A stretch of DNA of 64,000 nt from Gemella morbillorum (GTDB lineage Bacteria > Bacillota > Bacilli > Staphylococcales > Gemellaceae). Location: positions 744,001-808,000 of the forward strand of contig NZ_LS483440.1 in assembly GCF_900476045.1 (NCBI RefSeq). The letters run 5' to 3'. Under the pieces are notes generated by a model. It had not been told where the DNA came from and searched no databases. It saw only the letters and a list, made by a program, of their open reading frames with translations. The position numbers and the translations under genes are program-made. Shown one piece after another: positions 19,374 to 27,645 of the stretch (the first letter of the stretch is position 1; every line of letters begins with the position of its first letter).

Positions 19374-21298
19374 GAATGCTAGGAGGGTCTGATAGTTTTA
19401 TCAGATGTAATGTTATGGAAAATAGTGGATTTAAAATAAAATTTGATAAGAATACAATTGATCATCTAGGTATTAAGTTGTATAGCAAATTCCCCCCAGT
19501 AATTGCTGAACTTATTTCTAACTCATATGATGCAGATGCTGAAAATGTTGTAATAGAAATAGATTACAATAATAAAATTGTTACAGTTACAGATGATGGG
19601 ATTGGAATGAATCACGAGGAATTGAATGAAAATTTCTTGAAAATTGGTAGGAATAGAAGAAAAGCCGAGGGAACTGGATTATCCAAAATTAAAGGAAGAA
19701 AAGTAACCGGTAAAAAGGGACTTGGGAAATTAGCAGTATTTGGAATAGCAAACACAATTGAAGTTCATTCGATAAAAGAAGGAATAAAAAACGCATTTAG
19801 TATGAACTACGATGAACTTAAGGCCGAAATTAGGGATGAATATAAGCCAAAGGCATTATATGAAAATGAAAAAACAGATGAGCTATCTCAAACTCAAGTA
19901 ATTATTAAAGAGATAACTCAAAAAAATATTATGGATATAGACACACTAGCATATAATTTATCAAAAAGATTTTCGTTCTATGATTCTGATTTTAAAGTGG
20001 AGTTAGTTGATTTAACATCGGATAGACGCATTGAAATAACTAAATCCATATATTTTGAGAAATTAGACAAAGAATTTGACTGGACATTTCCAGATGATTT
20101 TGAAAGCGAGTTAAGTCAAACGGAATGGTTTGAATGGCTGAAATCTCATAATGTTTCAGGCAAAATTTTTACCAAAAAAACACCATTGAACAAATCAGAA
20201 GCAGGTTTTTACATTTATGTAAGAAATAAACTTGCTGCTGAGAATGATTTTTTTGATGATAGAGCGAATGATACGTTTAATGGATATGTTACTGGATATT
20301 TTAATATAGATTTTATTGATGATTCAAATGAAGCTGATTTTATATCCACAGATAGAAAAAACATTTTATGGGAAGCGGATGAAGATACAGCTAAATTAAA
20401 ACAATATCTTAATAAATTAGTATCTAAAGTTTCAAATTCTTGGAGAAAAAAGAGAAAAGATAAAAAAGAAGAACAGTTGCAACTTCCTGAAAATTTTTTT
20501 GAAGGAATGTCAAAACTCGAAATATCTAGTATAAATAAAGTTAAAAATACTTTAATTACTAACTCCATAGAAACCGACAATATTGACTCGTTGAGACGAA
20601 TCTTAGATAGCATGAAAACATTATATAAATTTGAAAGTTTTCAAAATTATATCGCTGAGTTAGATGATGAAGATTTAACGATTGATAAAGTGGAAAAAAT
20701 TACTACAGATTGGGAATATATAGAATCTAAAGAGTTGGCTAAAATATCAATTGGACGTATTAAGGCAATTGAACAGTTCGAAAAGTATGTAAGAAATGAT
20801 GCAAGTGAAACAAAAGTTATTCAACCTTTCTTGGAAAAATTTCCATGGATATTGGATCCAAGGATTACAACATTTGAACGAGAAGTTACCTTCAAGAAGA
20901 TATTAAAAGAAAATTTTCCAGATACAGAACTTGAAGAAAAAAATAGAAGACTAGATTTTCTTTGCAATTTAGTAAATGGCGAATTGATAATAATTGAATT
21001 AAAGAGACCGAGAATAAAAATTTCGCTAAAAGAAATTAGACAAGCAAGGGAATACGAAAGATTTTTGCTGAAAAATCATAAAGAGAGTATTGCAAACGGT
21101 GTTAAAACATTTTTAATCTCAGATAGTTTTGTAATGGACGATGAGACGACAGATTTTTATTCGTCTTTGGAAGATACAGGTAAACTGTATATTAAATCGT
21201 ATTCAGATTTACTGCAGCAGGCAAAGCAATACAATAAAGATTATATAACTAGGTATAAAGAGATTGAGAGCATTTATAAACCAGATAAAGAAGTATAG
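19364..21298 (+). CDS. GHKL (MORC/MutL-like) ATPase with C-terminal nuclease-like domain
   Basis: A 644-residue protein. The N-terminus is a GHKL ATPase: VIAELISNSYDADA with E49 and N53 (N box), TVTDDGIGM (75-82) and GKKGLGKLAVFG (116-127). The middle is a transducer-like region with helical segments. The C-terminus (about 483-625) has FLEKFPWILDP, RRLDFLC (D near 530) and IIIELKRP (E-x-K near 545), a PD-(D/E)XK pattern resembling Shedu/DUF4263. Published genome surveys describe MORC-like GHKL ATPases inside restriction systems. ATG 19364 overlaps the endonuclease by 10 bases. ATG 19376 and 19415 are alternatives; none has a good RBS, which suggests translational coupling. Confidence 0.82.
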   Translation: MEIGMLGGSDSFIRCNVMENSGFKIKFDKNTIDHLGIKLYSKFPPVIAELISNSYDADAENVVIEIDYNNKIVTVTDDGIGMNHEELNENFLKIGRNRRKAEGTGLSKIKGRKVTGKKGLGKLAVFGIANTIEVHSIKEGIKNAFSMNYDELKAEIRDEYKPKALYENEKTDELSQTQVIIKEITQKNIMDIDTLAYNLSKRFSFYDSDFKVELVDLTSDRRIEITKSIYFEKLDKEFDWTFPDDFESELSQTEWFEWLKSHNVSGKIFTKKTPLNKSEAGFYIYVRNKLAAENDFFDDRANDTFNGYVTGYFNIDFIDDSNEADFISTDRKNILWEADEDTAKLKQYLNKLVSKVSNSWRKKRKDKKEEQLQLPENFFEGMSKLEISSINKVKNTLITNSIETDNIDSLRRILDSMKTLYKFESFQNYIAELDDEDLTIDKVEKITTDWEYIESKELAKISIGRIKAIEQFEKYVRNDASETKVIQPFLEKFPWILDPRITTFEREVTFKKILKENFPDTELEEKNRRLDFLCNLVNGELIIIELKRPRIKISLKEIRQAREYERFLLKNHKESIANGVKTFLISDSFVMDDETTDFYSSLEDTGKLYIKSYSDLLQQAKQYNKDYITRYKEIESIYKPDKEV

Positions 21299-21328
21299 TG
21301 ATAAAACAACTTGAAAGGAGATGTGGTT

Positions 21329-22582
21329 ATGCTAAATATAGTAGATGTGTTTTCGGGAGCAGGTGGATTAACCGAAGGATTTAGGTATAAAGACTATTAT
21401 AATTTTATTTGTCATATAGAAATGGACAAAGATGCTTGCTCTTCTTTAGAATTAAGAAACATATATTACTATTTAAAAAAAGAAAATAACCTATTTCCAT
21501 ATTTTGAATATATTCAAGGTAAAATCTCAAGAGATGATTTATATTCAATTATACCAAGAGATCTAACTAAAGATATATTGAATAAGGAAATCAGTAAAGA
21601 TACCATACCTTCGATTTTTGAATTTATTGACCAAAGATTAGGCAATAATAAGTTAGATGGTATTATTGGCGGGCCACCATGTCAGGCATATTCTACAATC
21701 GGTAGAGCCAATAACAAGTCGAAAAAATCTACTGATAAAAGAATTTATCTATATAAACATTACTTAGATTTTCTGGATAAATATAAACCAAAGTTCTTTG
21801 TTTTTGAAAATGTTAAAGGGTTGCTTTCTTTTAAGGATTTATCAGGAGAATTACTCTTGCCAAAAATAATTTGCGAATTTGATAAGTGCGGATATGAGGT
21901 AGATTATCAAATAGTAGATGCAAGTAATTATGGTATAGTACAAAAAAGAGAACGTTTAATACTTGTCGGACATCGAAAAGATTTAGTGTTCGATAACTCA
22001 TTTTTTGACTGTTTGGCTGAATATGTTGAGGCTGCCCCAACTATAAAAGAATTGTTTGAGGACTTGTCAAGTATAAAGTCTGGAGGAAGTTCTCATAAGT
22101 ATCGTTGTGATGTTTCGAGTCAGTTCGTTGAAAAATATATTCGTAAAAAAGATGATATTTTAACACAACATACTGCGAGACCTCATAATGAAAATGATTT
22201 GAAGATATATAAATTGGTACTAAAAGCTAAGAAAAAAGGTAAGAATTTAAGGTATATCGATATACCTGAAGAACTACAAACGCATTCTAATACAACATCT
22301 TTTTTAGATAGATATAAAGCTTTGGATTATGGCTCTGTTAGTCATACAGTTGTTGCTCATATTGCGAAGGATGGACATTACTATATTCATCCAGATTTAA
22401 GACAGAATCGTTCAATTACAGTAAGAGAAGCAGCTAGAATACAAGGATTTCCAGATGATTTTTATTTTGAACATTCACGAACAGCTGCATTTAAACAGAT
22501 AGGAAATGCTGTTCCACCAATTCTATCTAAAAAAATTGCAATGGCCATTATAGATTTTTTGAGAGGACAAAAAGGAGAATGA
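21329..22582 (+). CDS. Second DNA cytosine-5 methyltransferase
   Basis: A 417-residue m5C methyltransferase. Seen: VDVFSGAGGLTEGF (motif I), GGPPCQAYS with catalytic Cys (motif IV), FENVKGLL (VI), QKRERLILVGHR (VIII), [17 protein letters not shown] and IGNAVPPILSKKIA (IX-X). It is longer than the HaeIII-type enzyme, mainly through an insert of about 60 residues between motifs II and IV and a different target-recognition region, so it should methylate another site. AAAGGAG precedes ATG 21329; the frame's upstream TTG is inside that RBS. It ends the cassette and converges with the relaxase gene one base later. Confidence 0.92.
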   Translation: MLNIVDVFSGAGGLTEGFRYKDYYNFICHIEMDKDACSSLELRNIYYYLKKENNLFPYFEYIQGKISRDDLYSIIPRDLTKDILNKEISKDTIPSIFEFIDQRLGNNKLDGIIGGPPCQAYSTIGRANNKSKKSTDKRIYLYKHYLDFLDKYKPKFFVFENVKGLLSFKDLSGELLLPKIICEFDKCGYEVDYQIVDASNYGIVQKRERLILVGHRKDLVFDNSFFDCLAEYVEAAPTIKELFEDLSSIKSGGSSHKYRCDVSSQFVEKYIRKKDDILTQHTARPHNENDLKIYKLVLKAKKKGKNLRYIDIPEELQTHSNTTSFLDRYKALDYGSVSHTVVAHIAKDGHYYIHPDLRQNRSITVREAARIQGFPDDFYFEHSRTAAFKQIGNAVPPILSKKIAMAIIDFLRGQKGE

Positions 22583-22583
22583 A

Positions 22584-23915
22584 TTACCTCTCCATCTCCT
22601 TACCCATATATTTCTCATAATTTTTTCTGATTTGATACAGTTCGGTCATATCGGATTTTGAGGAAGAATACTCTTGCATTAGGGTATTCTTTTTTTCATG
22701 CAATGAATCAAGCTCTTTCAAAATATCCTTGGAATTTGGAAGTTTTGAGTAAGAGTTTTTTAGGTCTGAAAGGGCGTTTTGATACAGTGTTATTTCTGAT
22801 TTATGTTCTTCCCAAAAAGCCTTATCAGACGGATCTTTCTTATATTCCAGATAGATTTGGCGATACAATTTTACGGTATGAACTTGTTCCATAGTATTTG
22901 ATAGAGCTGAAATTTTGTTATCTATGACTTTGATTTCATCCTGTATATTTTGTCTATTTAATGCACTACCCTTAATGGATTCATCAAGCTGGGATATAGA
23001 CTTAAATCCTTTTTCACGCATCAAAAGTACAGTATCGGTAGCAGTTTTCAAATTATGTTTTGTAGCCCAATACTCATAGCCTTTGCTTGATTTTATCTTT
23101 TCGTTATTTGCAGTATCTATAATATTTCTTACACGTTTTTTAACAGTATGTGTTCTTTGATTAGTATTATCTAAGATACGCTCTTTTAATCTATCCTCAG
23201 TATAATCTTCTCCAATAGTCTTAGCTCTTGTAAATCTTTCTTTGTCCTTGTGCTTAAATGCAATGTATTTTCCATACTTAATCTCATAATCAATGGCAGT
23301 CATTCTCTTTATAAAATTATCCCAATCGTTGGATTGTTTAATAGCTCTATCTATATCAAATTGAAGCCTGCTTTTCCAAGAAGTACCTTTCTTAAATTGG
23401 TCATTTTCATACCATGACTTACCATTAGTCTTATATTTCTTTCTATATGTTTCGTAGAACTCATCAATAACAGATAGGTTGTTTTCTTTGCACAATTTAT
23501 CGCTTTGATACCTAATTTGATGATAGCTTCTCTTGTTGGACTGGTAGCACTTGCCTGTAATCATATTTACATTATTGAAGATGATATGGTTATGGACATG
23601 ACCTTTGTCTATATGGGTAGTAAGTACGAACTCGTACTGATCCTTAAGTATTCTATTGCAAAGTTCCATTCCGATTTGATGTGCTATTTCTGGCGTAGCT
23701 TCACTAGGCATAAATGATTGAATGAGGTGCCTTGCAAGTACAGTTCCATTAACTTTATTATCTTCTCTAGTCTTCATAAAAGCAGTATGGGCAGTTGAGG
23801 CAAAGCACTTATTTGTGCTTACCAATATCTTTTCATCTGTCTTTTCTTCATTTGTTATATAAGCAATAGCAAGATTAAGAGTAGATTTAATTGGATGTAT
23901 CTTTGTAATTGCCAC
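22584..23915 (-). CDS. Relaxase (mobilization nuclease)
   Basis: A 443-residue relaxase of the MobA/VirD2-like type. Seen: HPIKSTLNLAIAYITNEEKT at the start, and the metal-binding histidine triad HIDKGHVHNHIIFN near residue 130; the catalytic Tyr is expected in the N-terminal part. The C-terminal half is charged and coiled-coil. Relaxases nick oriT and lead single-stranded DNA into the transfer channel. The start is GTG 23915, directly after the mobC stop, with AAGGAG inside mobC. An oriT-like region lies beyond mobC. The enzyme looks intact although the element around it is decayed, so mobilization in trans is conceivable. Confidence 0.88.
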   Translation of the reverse strand: MAITKIHPIKSTLNLAIAYITNEEKTDEKILVSTNKCFASTAHTAFMKTREDNKVNGTVLARHLIQSFMPSEATPEIAHQIGMELCNRILKDQYEFVLTTHIDKGHVHNHIIFNNVNMITGKCYQSNKRSYHQIRYQSDKLCKENNLSVIDEFYETYRKKYKTNGKSWYENDQFKKGTSWKSRLQFDIDRAIKQSNDWDNFIKRMTAIDYEIKYGKYIAFKHKDKERFTRAKTIGEDYTEDRLKERILDNTNQRTHTVKKRVRNIIDTANNEKIKSSKGYEYWATKHNLKTATDTVLLMREKGFKSISQLDESIKGSALNRQNIQDEIKVIDNKISALSNTMEQVHTVKLYRQIYLEYKKDPSDKAFWEEHKSEITLYQNALSDLKNSYSKLPNSKDILKELDSLHEKKNTLMQEYSSSKSDMTELYQIRKNYEKYMGKEMER

Positions 23916-24275
23916 TTATATGTCATCTCCTTTGTTGGTAGTTTTATTGAGCAGTAGGGAATGTATTTGCCATATTTCTTTTGATAGATGTTCAATTTGG
24001 GACTGCATATCTTTGATGTCATCGCTATAGATAACACCAGTAGAATTAACTCGTTTAGCAATTTGGTTTACACTACTTGCATACCTAAAAAGTAATCCTT
24101 GTATTTCTCTAAATGGCTGTAAATTGACAACATAAATATCTGATTCAGATACTATTTTTCTTAAAAAATGGTTCATTGCTTTACACCTTGCCATCTTCAT
24201 TTTCTTTTCAAAAAGAGCCTTTTCATCTTCTGTTAAGTTTATTTTCAGTTGTACATTTCTTAGTCTATTTGCCAT
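23916..24275 (-). CDS. MobC-like relaxosome protein
   Basis: A 119-residue protein of the MobC family: N-terminal RNVQLKINLTEDEKALFEKKM (ribbon-helix-helix-like DNA-binding part), NHFLRKIV, LQPFREIQGLLFRYASSVNQIAKRVNSTG (the family core) and a helical end. MobC proteins bind oriT and help the relaxase nick. AAAGGAAG precedes ATG 24275. The relaxase GTG follows its stop codon with no gap. The oriT-like repeats lie just upstream. Confidence 0.85.
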   Translation of the reverse strand: MANRLRNVQLKINLTEDEKALFEKKMKMARCKAMNHFLRKIVSESDIYVVNLQPFREIQGLLFRYASSVNQIAKRVNSTGVIYSDDIKDMQSQIEHLSKEIWQIHSLLLNKTTNKGDDI

Positions 24276-24303
24276 TTCTATAACTTCCTTTCTTAATGTA
24301 TTT

Positions 24304-24404
24304 GGGGTCTTAGGGTTCTCCCTAACAAGTTAAAATTGATAAAAAAAGAAGCAACTCCACGAGGGGCTGCTTCATCGATTTTTCGTAAGTGGGTACACAC
24401 TTAC
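24304..24404. other. Putative oriT region
   Basis: Between mobC and the WYL regulator, three inverted repeats are packed into 100 bases: TTAGGG-TTCT-CCCTAA (24310-24325), GAAGCA...TGCTTC hairpin (24348-24373) and GTAAGTG-GGTACA-CACTTAC (24385-24404). Arrays of short inverted repeats next to mobC/relaxase genes are the usual architecture of oriT. The exact nick site cannot be assigned from sequence. The rest of the 304-base gap carries the WYL promoter. Confidence 0.6.
24341..24373 (-). terminator. Minus-strand terminator-like hairpin upstream of mobC
   Basis: GAAGCA (24348-24353) pairs with TGCTTC (24368-24373) with inner CTCC/GGGG pairing. Read on the minus strand it is followed by seven T, so it looks like an intrinsic terminator or attenuator in the mobC leader. 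It may instead serve only as an oriT hairpin. Confidence 0.5.
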
Positions 24405-24523
24405 TGTGCTTGCTACATAAGAATGATTTGTAAAGCAAGCGTTAAGCGAGATATGAGTTTGTGTCTTAATTATACCAAGTATAGAAGTTAATGTCAGCGT
24501 TTTATCTAAAACACATTTATAAC

Positions 24524-24554
24524 ATGACAAAAAATGTCATATTTATGGTATAAT
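24524..24554 (+). promoter_or_regulatory. WYL-regulator promoter with TGACA-N5-TGTCA operator
   Basis: ATGACA-AAAAA-TGTCAT (24524-24540) is a perfect dyad overlapping the -35 region. It is followed by an extended -10, TGGTATAAT (24546-24554). The same TGACA-N5-TGTCA dyad recurs at 25477-25491, in front of the next gene. Confidence 0.7.
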
Positions 24555-24579
24555 AGTAACTACTAGGAGTGGTTAAATA

Positions 24580-25479
24580 ATGAAAAACAATAGATTGTTT
24601 AAAATTTTGTATTATGTACTGGAAAAAGGAAAAGTAACGGCAAATGAACTTGCGGAAAAATATGAAGTATCAATAAGGACAATTTATAGAGATATTGATG
24701 TCCTTAGCAGTGCCGGAATTCCCATCTACGCCACCCAAGGGAAAGGTGGTGGAATAGAAATAGCGGATGATTTTGTGTTGAAAAAATCATTTCTTTCTGA
24801 GAACGAACAAGAACAGATTTTGATTGCCTTAAAAGGTTTAGAACTGACAAATAAGGAGTACGAAAATGAACTTTTAACCAAATTAACCGCTTTATTTAAA
24901 ACGAAAAATACTAACTGGATAGAAGTTGATTTTACAAATTGGCAACGAAGTAAATCTTATGATGAATTATTTAAAGATATAAAATCAGCAATCATCAATA
25001 AAAATATTGTTCGTTTTATATATTTTTCCAGTAATAAAAAAGAAACAAGCAGAAAAGTAAAGCCAATAAGACTCCTATTTAAAGGATGGGATTGGTATGT
25101 GTATGCATTTTGTTTGTCAAGAAATGATTTTAGATATTTTAAGCTGTCACGCATAAAAGAATTTGAAATTTTACCAAATACCTTTGAAGATGATTTTGAT
25201 AGTATTGTCTTAAAAAAAGAAATCGAGTATGAGGAAACTGTATTTGTTAAAGTAAAATTTGATAGAAAAATGGCTTTTAGAGTATATGATGAAGTATCCA
25301 GTGCTATTGAAGAAGATGAAGATGGAAATTTATATGCTACAGTAGAACTTCCCAACGATTACAATTTATATAACTATATATTTTCCTATGGAGATGCGGC
25401 AGAGGTGTTAGAACCGAAAGAAATTCGAGATAAAATTAAAAACATAATAAACATTATGGCTAAAAAATATAGAATATGA
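24580..25479 (+). CDS. WYL-domain transcriptional regulator (YafY/DeoR-type HTH)
   Basis: A 299-residue regulator. The N-terminal winged HTH reads RLFKILYYVLEKGKVTANELAEKYEVSIRTIYRDIDVLSSAGIPI (residues 4-48). The central to C-terminal WYL domain includes VRFIYFSS, KVKPIRLLFKGWDWYVYAFC (WYVYA at the ligand pocket) and DFRYFKLSRI, followed by the WCX region. WYL proteins sense nucleic-acid fragments or other small ligands, often in DNA-damage or defence settings. AGGAG precedes the ATG. It heads a four-gene block (GyrI-like, ClbS-like, radical SAM), and the operator found at two promoters suggests autoregulation and control of that block. Confidence 0.88.
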   Translation: MKNNRLFKILYYVLEKGKVTANELAEKYEVSIRTIYRDIDVLSSAGIPIYATQGKGGGIEIADDFVLKKSFLSENEQEQILIALKGLELTNKEYENELLTKLTALFKTKNTNWIEVDFTNWQRSKSYDELFKDIKSAIINKNIVRFIYFSSNKKETSRKVKPIRLLFKGWDWYVYAFCLSRNDFRYFKLSRIKEFEILPNTFEDDFDSIVLKKEIEYEETVFVKVKFDRKMAFRVYDEVSSAIEEDEDGNLYATVELPNDYNLYNYIFSYGDAAEVLEPKEIRDKIKNIINIMAKKYRI

Positions 25480-25509
25480 CAGATGGTGTCAAGTTAACTT
25501 TTGTATAAT
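25477..25509 (+). promoter_or_regulatory. Second TGACA-N5-TGTCA operator and promoter of the GyrI-like operon
   Basis: TGACA-GATGG-TGTCA (25477-25491) starts exactly on the TGA stop of the WYL gene. TATAAT follows at 25504-25509, 31 bases before the GyrI-like ATG. There is no consensus -35 at 17 bases, as expected for a regulated promoter. Confidence 0.65.
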
Positions 25510-25539
25510 ATATTTATCAGTACAAAGGAGAATTTTGCT

Positions 25540-26154
25540 ATGAAATATGAATGGAAAAAAGAAGAAAAATACTTATATGGAGCAAAGCAAAAAGCGGAGA
25601 TAATAGATGTTCCTAATCAGAAGTTCATTATGATAGATGGAGAAGGTAATCCCAATTTAGCTGATTTTTCAGATAGAGTTTCGGCATTGTTTACATTAGC
25701 ATATGGTATAAAAATGTTATTTAAAAAGACGAATATAGATGAAAATAATTCTTCTTACAAAGACTTTGCTGTATTTCCACTCGAAGGCATCTGGAGAAAA
25801 AACTCTGGAGAACAATTTGATAAAAATAAATTGAAATATGCAATTATGATTAAACAGCCAGATTTTATTACAAGAGATATTTTTGATTTAGTTATTAAGA
25901 ATGTTAGAGAGAAAAAATCGAATAAATTATATGATGAAATCATTTTTGATAATGTAGAAGGTGGCAAAGCAGTACAGATTTTACATATTGGAAGTTTTGA
26001 CACAGAACCATATTCATTTGAAAAACTAGAAAGTTTTATGGAAAAACATGGTCTTTTAAGAAAATTTGATTGTCATACAGAAATCTATTTGAGCAACAAG
26101 AATAGAACATCAGAAGAAAACTTAAAAACCATATTGAGATATAGCGTAAAGTAG
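25540..26154 (+). CDS. GyrI-like small-molecule-binding protein
   Basis: A 204-residue protein resembling stand-alone GyrI-like (SOUL/AraC-effector type) domains: IIDVPNQKFIMIDGEGNPN near the N-terminus, FPLEGIWR in the middle, and GGKAVQILHIGSFDTEP near residue 155, the typical ligand-pocket strand. Such proteins bind small toxic compounds, and some protect DNA gyrase or hydrolyse bound drugs. The start is ATG 25540 with AAAGGAG; the frame extends to 25501 across the promoter -10. The next gene starts 11 bases after it with GGAGG. Confidence 0.78.
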   Translation: MKYEWKKEEKYLYGAKQKAEIIDVPNQKFIMIDGEGNPNLADFSDRVSALFTLAYGIKMLFKKTNIDENNSSYKDFAVFPLEGIWRKNSGEQFDKNKLKYAIMIKQPDFITRDIFDLVIKNVREKKSNKLYDEIIFDNVEGGKAVQILHIGSFDTEPYSFEKLESFMEKHGLLRKFDCHTEIYLSNKNRTSEENLKTILRYSVK

Positions 26155-26165
26155 GAGGAAATATT

Positions 26166-26708
26166 ATGCCAAGACCAAGAACAAAAGAAGATTTAATGAT
26201 TGCAGCGAAAGAAAACTATGATAAGTTGAATGTATTAATTGCTAAGCTATCTGACGAAGAATTAAACACACCTTTTGACTTTTCAAGTGATGAAAAAAAG
26301 AAAGAGGCTCATTGGAAAAGAGATAAAAATCTAAGAGATATTTTGATCCATTTATATGAATGGCACCAGCTTCTTTTGAATTGGGTAAATACAAATTTAA
26401 AGGGAGTGGCAAAACCTTTTATTCCAGCTCCATATAATTGGAAAACTTATGGAGATATGAATGTAGAGTTTTGGAAAAAACATCAAAATACTTCTCTTGA
26501 AGATGCAAAAGAAATGTTTCAGAAATCCCATAAAGATATTTTAGAATTAGCTGAGAGATTTACAAACAAAGAATTGTTTTCAAAAGATGTCTATAAGTGG
26601 GTAGGAGGAAGTGCACTCGGTTCGTATTTTGTAAGCACTACTTCAAGCCATTATGATTGGGCGATGAAGAAATTAAAAGCACATCAAAAAAATTGTAATA
26701 AAAAATAA
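26166..26708 (+). CDS. ClbS/DfsB-family four-helix protein
   Basis: A 180-residue protein with the family layout: PRPRTKEDLMIAAKENYDKL at the N-terminus, HWKRDKNLRDILIHLYEWHQLLLNW (conserved RD..HL-EWH), PAPYNWKTYGDMN and the end segment VSTTSSHYDWAMKKLK. ClbS, the named family member, is the colibactin self-resistance protein, which hydrolyses the DNA-alkylating cyclopropane warhead. Most relatives have unknown substrates. It has GGAGG seven bases upstream and sits between a GyrI-like and a radical SAM gene, which supports a genotoxin- or DNA-damage-related role. That role is inferred. Confidence 0.82.
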   Translation: MPRPRTKEDLMIAAKENYDKLNVLIAKLSDEELNTPFDFSSDEKKKEAHWKRDKNLRDILIHLYEWHQLLLNWVNTNLKGVAKPFIPAPYNWKTYGDMNVEFWKKHQNTSLEDAKEMFQKSHKDILELAERFTNKELFSKDVYKWVGGSALGSYFVSTTSSHYDWAMKKLKAHQKNCNKK

Positions 26709-26728
26709 GCAGATATGGAGATGATAGA

Positions 26729-27604
26729 ATGCATTTTACGAAGGTAAAAGGAATATTATCTTCAAAAAATGGAATGAATTTATTCAGAGGCTGTACACAT
26801 GGTTGTATTTATTGTGACTCAAGGAGTAAATGCTATCAGATAAACCATAGATTTGAAGATGTAGAAGTTAAAGAAAATGCCCTACAACTTTTAGAAGATT
26901 CTTTAAGAAGAAAACGCAAAAAATGTATGATTGGATTAGGTTCTATGACAGATCCATACATTAAAGAAGAGCTTAGATTAAATTATACAAGGCAGGCACT
27001 TGAGTTAGTGAACAAATATAGATTCGGCATAACGCTTATAACAAAATCAGCAAATGTGTTAAGGGATTTAGATTTATTGAAAGAAATAAATGCCAAGACT
27101 AAGTGTGTTGTTCAAATGACACTTACTACTTATGATGAAAAGCTATGTAAATTGCTTGAACCAAATGTTTCTACAACGAAGGAAAGATTTGAGACCTTGC
27201 TTGCTTTAAGAGATGAAGGAATACCTACAATTGTATGGTTAAGTCCAATTTTACCTTTCATCAATGACACTGAAGAGAATTTAACAGGCATTTTAAATTA
27301 TTGCAAGAAAGCAGAAGTAAAGGGGATAATTTGCTTTGGTATAGGTCTCACTCTAAGAGAAGGGAATAGGGAGTATTTCTATTGTGCATTAGATAAAAAA
27401 TTCCCCAAGGTTAAAGATAAATATATTAAAACATTTGGAAATAGCTATATTGCTAACAGCAAGAATAATTCTAAATTAATGAAGATCTTTCATGATTTTT
27501 GCGATAAAGAGAAAATAATGCATGATAATGATATTATTTTTGACTACTTGAAAGAATTTGAAGAAAGAGAGATAACTAGGCAACTTAGTATATTTGATTT
27601 TTAG
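26729..27604 (+). CDS. SPL-family radical SAM protein
   Basis: A 291-residue radical SAM enzyme: FRGCTHGCIYCDSRS near residue 20 carries the CxxxCxxC cluster that binds 4Fe-4S. It is followed by GLGSMTDPYIKEE, LITKSANVLRDLDLL, VQMTLTTYDEKL and IVWLSPILPFINDT. This layout matches the spore-photoproduct-lyase-like (SPL/Rv2578c) branch. True SPL repairs a thymine dimer, but many relatives in non-spore-formers are uncharacterised. The protein ends in ITRQLSIFDF. It is the last intact gene of the WYL-controlled block, 20 bases after the ClbS-like gene. Confidence 0.85.
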   Translation: MHFTKVKGILSSKNGMNLFRGCTHGCIYCDSRSKCYQINHRFEDVEVKENALQLLEDSLRRKRKKCMIGLGSMTDPYIKEELRLNYTRQALELVNKYRFGITLITKSANVLRDLDLLKEINAKTKCVVQMTLTTYDEKLCKLLEPNVSTTKERFETLLALRDEGIPTIVWLSPILPFINDTEENLTGILNYCKKAEVKGIICFGIGLTLREGNREYFYCALDKKFPKVKDKYIKTFGNSYIANSKNNSKLMKIFHDFCDKEKIMHDNDIIFDYLKEFEEREITRQLSIFDF

Positions 27605-27645
27605 AAAATAGAAATAATACAAAAGGTTAAGGAGAACTTTTAAAG

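Noticed and set aside
20215-20613. 132-codon minus-strand frame inside the GHKL ATPase gene
   Set aside because: Low-complexity Ser/Leu product typical of the antisense of Lys/Asp-rich genes; no RBS.
19364-21298. Calling the GHKL protein MutL, HSP90 or a histidine kinase
   Set aside because: The N, G1 and G2 boxes fit all GHKL proteins, but there is no MutL dimerization domain, HSP90 middle domain or H-box; the tail is nuclease-like, and the restriction context fits MORC-like ATPases.
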